Made by a program: the position numbers and the translations under genes
Shown: positions 5,049 through 7,484 of the stretch, in pieces
Numbering within the stretch: position 1 is the stretch's first letter
How the letters are laid out: every line of letters begins with the position of its first letter
The notes under the pieces: model-generated
The model's database searches: none
The model's input: only the letters and a program-made list of their open reading frames with translations
Told to the model about the DNA's origin: nothing
Assembly (NCBI GenBank): GCA_021824055.1
Contig: JAKALV010000161.1
Coordinates: 1-7,484, forward strand
Direction of reading: 5' to 3'
Length of the DNA stretch: 7,484 nt
Source: Acidobacteriota bacterium
GTDB taxonomy: Bacteria > Acidobacteriota > Vicinamibacteria > Vicinamibacterales > SCN-69-37

Positions 5049-6155
5049 CTACGTCGAGCGAAGCCGCGACTGGTACACCGCCAGCGTCTCGTTCACCATC
5101 CGATCGACGCCAAAGTATTCCGCGGCGCGCTGCCGGCCCGATGCGGCCATGCGGGCGCGCAACACCGGATCTTTCAGCAGGAGCAGGATCGCGCCGGCCA
5201 ACGACGCTTCGTCATGCGGCGGCACCAGCAGACCGGTCTCGTTTTCACGGATGGCTTCGGGAATGCCGCCGGTGCGCGTGCCGACCACCGCTTTGCCGCA
5301 CGCCATCGCGTCGAGAATCGAGGTGCCGAGGCCCTCGGTGACCGAACTCATGACAAACAGGTCGAACGACTTGATCAAACCGATCACGTCGTCGCGGAAG
5401 CCGCCGAGAATCACGTGCCGCTCCAGCCCGAGCTCCTTGATCTGCCGCTCGAGCGAGTCACGCAGTTCGCCGTGACCCAGAATCACAAAGCGGGCGTCCG
5501 GCACTTCGCGGACCACGCGCGCGGCGGCGCCGACCAGATGTTTCTGCCCCTTATGCGGCACGAGCGCGGCGACGTTGCCCACGACCGGCGCATTGCGGGG
5601 CAGAAAGAAGGCGGCGTGCGCGTCGACGACGGGCACCTTGTCGATCCGGGAAATGTTGACGCCTTCATGCACCACGGCGATGCGATCGGCCGGAATGCCG
5701 TCGCGCTCGAGCATCTGCGCGATCAGCGCCGACGCCGTGATCCATACGTCCACCTGGTGGTTCTTCCAGCGCGAGAAGGCGTGACTCTGCAGATGGAAAT
5801 CCACGCGACGCGACGCGACGAAGAGCGGCTTCGGCACGCCCTGCCGCATCGGCGCCTTCAGCGCCATGGCGGCCAGCGCCACCGCGTGAGGGTCGTGCGC
5901 GTGGATCACGTCCGGACGCACGTCGGCCAGCACGCGCGCCAGTTGCCAGGCCGCGCGCACGTCGAATTCGCTGCGCGGCGAAAACGGCACGAACCGGAGG
6001 CCTTCCCGCACGCGCTGCGCCAGCTCGCCGCGCTTGTTGGCCACGAGCACCGCGGGGTGGCCGAGCTCGCTGAGACCGGTCACGGTGAGCAGCACCTGGT
6101 TCTGGCCGCCGCGCCAGGTCGTGGCTGTGTCGATGTGAACGGACGTCGCTGGCAT
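5049..6155 (-). CDS. Glycosyltransferase family 4 (GT-B fold)
   Basis: The 368-residue protein is a retaining GT4-type sugar transferase that would use a nucleotide sugar to extend a surface glycan, acting at the cytoplasmic face of the membrane. N-terminal domain: the glycine-rich loop WRGGQNQ (14-20) and VIHAHDPHA (83-91). C-terminal domain: VGNVAALVPHKGQ (192-204, with the conserved Lys K202), then TEGLGTSILDAMACGKAVV, which is the E-x7-E donor-binding motif with Asp at the second position (E274, D282), then GGIPEAI and GLLVPP. ATG 6155 begins 10 bases after the stop of the upstream GT2 gene on the same strand, so the two are probably one operon. Only a weak purine-rich site precedes it, which suggests coupling. 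Donor and acceptor sugars cannot be told from sequence. It converges on the pyr/DUF2400 operon across the palindromic element. Confidence 0.92.
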   Translation of the reverse strand: MPATSVHIDTATTWRGGQNQVLLTVTGLSELGHPAVLVANKRGELAQRVREGLRFVPFSPRSEFDVRAAWQLARVLADVRPDVIHAHDPHAVALAAMALKAPMRQGVPKPLFVASRRVDFHLQSHAFSRWKNHQVDVWITASALIAQMLERDGIPADRIAVVHEGVNISRIDKVPVVDAHAAFFLPRNAPVVGNVAALVPHKGQKHLVGAAARVVREVPDARFVILGHGELRDSLERQIKELGLERHVILGGFRDDVIGLIKSFDLFVMSSVTEGLGTSILDAMACGKAVVGTRTGGIPEAIRENETGLLVPPHDEASLAGAILLLLKDPVLRARMAASGRQRAAEYFGVDRMVNETLAVYQSRLRST

Positions 6156-6165
6156 GCCCGCGGGG

Positions 6166-6930
6166 TCAGCGCTCCGGGACGGGCGCCGTGGTGTTCTGGA
6201 TCGCCGCCAGCTTCGCGAACTTCAGGAAGACGTAGTACGAATTCATCGTGGAGATGATCAGCCCGGGCAGGCCGGCCGAGAAGCCCCGCCGCAGGACGTA
6301 GTTGCGGAGAAACGCCGCCGGTGGGTGAAGCAGCAGCTCGACGATGCCCGTTCGTCGTCCCTGCTCGCGCATGTGCAGCGCGGCGAGCGTCGTGTAGCGA
6401 TTGATCGTGTCCACGTGATGCGCGATGTCGCGGTAGGCGAAGTGCTGCAGCTCGCTCGTCAAACGGCCGACCGGGCCGTCGGCCGACACGGACTCGTGCA
6501 CCTTGCGGCCGTTCCATCGCGCGCGGCGGCGATCGTACAGACGCAGCTGGTAGTCGGGATACCAGTCGGTGCAGCGAATCCACCGGCCGAGGTGGAACGT
6601 CACGCGCGGCACGCGAAAGCCGGCGCGGTCGCCGGGCGCGGCCAGCGCCGCCCGCATCTCCGCGGCCAATTCGGGCGTCACGCGCTCGTCCGCGTCGACC
6701 GACACGATCCAGTCGTGCGCGGCTTCCCCGGCCGCCCAGTTCTTCTGCGCGCTGTAGCCGAGCCACGCGTGGGTGAGGACCCGCGCGCCGCATCGCGTGG
6801 CGATCGCGACCGTGTCATCGGAGCTGCCGCAGTCGACCACCAGCCGTTCATCCGCCCAGGCTACCGATTCCAGGCACGCCTGAATGTTCGCCGCTTCGTT
6901 CAGGGTGATGACGATCGCGGACACAGACAC
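6166..6930 (-). CDS. Glycosyltransferase family 2, WaaE/KdtX-like
   Basis: The 254-residue protein is a GT-A glycosyltransferase resembling the WaaE/KdtX group that adds glucose to LPS inner-core heptose. It begins SAIVITLNEAANI (4-16) with the nucleotide-binding strand, then LVVDCGSSDDT (30-40; most relatives have DSGSTDGT here) and SVDADE (77-82, the DxD metal site). YQLRLYDRRRARWNGRKVHE is the acceptor-side signature of this group. The C-terminal quarter (ending around YYVFLKFAKL) is hydrophobic and basic and may sit on the membrane. The frame can be extended 42 residues upstream, but that stretch is translated from the octamer array, so the start is placed at GTG 6930. A TATAGT box lies six bases before it and there is no Shine-Dalgarno sequence, which suggests a leaderless mRNA. 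GTG 6924 is an alternative. It leads the operon with the GT4 gene. Confidence 0.9.
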   Translation of the reverse strand: MSVSAIVITLNEAANIQACLESVAWADERLVVDCGSSDDTVAIATRCGARVLTHAWLGYSAQKNWAAGEAAHDWIVSVDADERVTPELAAEMRAALAAPGDRAGFRVPRVTFHLGRWIRCTDWYPDYQLRLYDRRRARWNGRKVHESVSADGPVGRLTSELQHFAYRDIAHHVDTINRYTTLAALHMREQGRRTGIVELLLHPPAAFLRNYVLRRGFSAGLPGLIISTMNSYYVFLKFAKLAAIQNTTAPVPER

Positions 6931-6936
6931 GGCAGG

Positions 6937-6945
6937 ACTATAACA
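6937..6945 (-). promoter_or_regulatory. Extended -10 promoter of the glycosyltransferase operon, probably leaderless
   Basis: On the minus strand TGT-TATAGT (6945-6937) fits an extended -10 element. Six bases separate it from GTG 6930, so transcription would begin at or next to the start codon. No Shine-Dalgarno sequence lies in the gap, which agrees with a leaderless transcript. Confidence 0.55.
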
Positions 6946-6962
6946 AGGGCAGGGGGCAAACG

Positions 6963-7080
6963 AAATGAGGCAGTGGGGCAATGGGGCAGTGGGGCAGTGG
7001 GGCAGTGGGGCAATGGGGCAATGGGGCAATGAAGCCTCACTGCCCCACTGCCCCACTGCCTCACTGCCTCACTGCCTCAC
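6963..7080. repeat. Inverted array of 8-base repeats (CARTGGGG / CCYCACTG)
   Basis: From 6971 eight octamers run head to tail: CAGTGGGG, CAATGGGG, three CAGTGGGG, two CAATGGGG and CAATGAAG, ending at 7034; a degenerate unit (AAATGAGG) precedes at 6963. From 7035 the orientation flips: CCTCACTG, two CCCCACTG, two CCTCACTG and a partial CCTCAC ending at 7080. The two halves can fold into a long hairpin centred on 7034/7035. Variation is almost only G/A at two positions, so the minus-strand RNA could pair throughout with G-U wobbles. The array fills most of the divergent intergenic region and codes for nothing credible. Slippage or unequal exchange probably changes its copy number. Confidence 0.85.
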
Positions 7081-7153
7081 TCGTTGGTGTCCTGTCGGGA
7101 ATGAACGCAATCCGGGCCAGCAACGTCTGCGGCATTCCGCGACCGCAAACCTG

Positions 7154-7159
7154 TAGACT
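7154..7159 (+). promoter_or_regulatory. -10 box for the downstream exported-protein gene, probably leaderless
   Basis: TAGACT, preceded directly by TG (7152-7153), ends six bases before ATG 7166, the same spacing as at the divergent promoter. No Shine-Dalgarno sequence is present, so a leaderless transcript is likely. The match is to a loose TAnnnT pattern only. Confidence 0.45.
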
Positions 7160-7165
7160 CGCTGG

Positions 7166-7484
7166 ATGGCGACAACCGCGTGGTGGACGAAGGTGCAACG
7201 GGTCACTCTGGCCGCGGTGCTGTTGGGGGCCACGGCCGTGGCCGCCGCGCAGACGCGCTATCTCGTGGACGAGCCCGGCGTCTGGAAGCCGTGGAAGCCG
7301 TTCCAGGCCATCAGCAGCGCGCGCACGGAGCGCGCGGCGTCGCCGGCGGAGGTCAAAGCCTTCGAGGCGACTCTGCTCGAGTTGAATGCCATTCTGCGCC
7401 GGGCGCCCGGCGTGGCCACGCCGCGTGGATACAGCGTTGAGACGTGGGGGCACCTGAGCGGATATCGTCCGGAGGGACCAGATC
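7166..7484 (+). CDS. Exported protein of unknown function (3' truncated by window end)
   Basis: An open frame from ATG 7166 runs 106 codons to the window edge without a stop. The N-terminus has a signal peptide: a short polar region with K9 and R12, a hydrophobic core (VTLAAVLLGATAVAAA, about 13-28) and a likely cleavage after the Ala run before QTRYLVD. The mature part seen so far is rich in Trp, Pro and charged residues (VWKPWKPF), then has a helical segment (EVKAFEATLLELNAILRRAPG) and GYSVETWGHLSGY. I recognise no family. Codon use is GC-rich at third positions like the neighbours, which supports real coding. The gene is transcribed away from the glycosyltransferase operon across the octamer array, and its promoter appears leaderless. 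Periplasmic or outer-surface location is inferred from the signal peptide. Confidence 0.75.
   Translation, partial: MATTAWWTKVQRVTLAAVLLGATAVAAAQTRYLVDEPGVWKPWKPFQAISSARTERAASPAEVKAFEATLLELNAILRRAPGVATPRGYSVETWGHLSGYRPEGPD

Noticed and set aside
4893..6257. Long plus-strand open frame of 454 codons opposite the GT4 gene
   Set aside because: It is antisense to a clear glycosyltransferase, begins in the palindromic element, and its Arg/His-rich translation is typical of a shadow frame in GC-rich DNA.
6931..7056. 42-residue N-terminal extension of the GT2 protein
   Set aside because: It is translated from the octamer array and gives PLPHC-type repeats; the GT2 domain starts right after GTG 6930, which has a -10 box at the leaderless spacing.
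6963..7080. CRISPR array
   Set aside because: The unit is 8 bases with no spacers and flips orientation in the middle.
6965..7385. Plus-strand open frames running through the octamer array
   Set aside because: They encode only repeat-derived GQWG/PHCP peptides and then run out of frame with the signal-peptide gene at 7166.

Overview
The window is a GC-rich bacterial chromosome segment. No gene in it is taxonomically decisive. The high GC, the apparent leaderless promoters and the abundance of small palindromic elements between genes would fit a soil-type lineage such as Acidobacteriota (perhaps Vicinamibacteria-like). That assignment is inference of low to moderate confidence.

Layout, left to right: (1) 1-233, the 3' end of a phosphodiesterase/nucleotide pyrophosphatase-type hydrolase. 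(2) 234-559, 326 bases without a gene, holding a 13-base direct repeat (231-259), a nested inverted repeat (302-447), an extended -10 promoter (505-513) and a leader hairpin that matches the PyrR-binding RNA consensus (521-553). (3) 560-3993, a compact de novo pyrimidine operon pyrR-pyrB-pyrC-pyrE, with 3-4 base stop/start overlaps at pyrR/pyrB and pyrC/pyrE, and a small hairpin between pyrB and pyrC. (4) 3990-4820, a DUF2400/TIGR02757-family protein coupled to pyrE by a TTGA overlap. (5) 4779-5039, a 261-base nested palindromic, MITE-like element that supplies the last codons of the DUF2400 gene and separates it from the convergent genes. (6) 5049-6930, minus strand, a two-gene glycosyltransferase operon (GT2 WaaE/KdtX-like, then GT4). 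(7) 6931-7165, a divergent intergenic region with an inverted array of GC-rich octamers between two apparent leaderless promoters. (8) 7166-7484, the 5' part of a gene for an exported protein of unknown function.

How the genes work together: PyrB makes carbamoyl aspartate, PyrC cyclises it to dihydroorotate, and PyrE adds the ribose phosphate to orotate. PyrR senses uridine nucleotides and would repress the operon, here most likely at translation, because the predicted PyrR hairpin pairs with the pyrR ribosome-binding site. Carbamoyl phosphate synthetase, dihydroorotate dehydrogenase and OMP decarboxylase are not in the window. The glycosyltransferase pair probably builds a cell-surface glycan, such as LPS core.

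No complete new system (defence, CRISPR, phage) is visible. The most notable items are the PyrR hairpin overlapping the ribosome-binding site, the composite palindrome at 4779-5039 and its intrusion into a coding sequence, the octamer inverted array, and the DUF2400 protein embedded in a pyrimidine operon.
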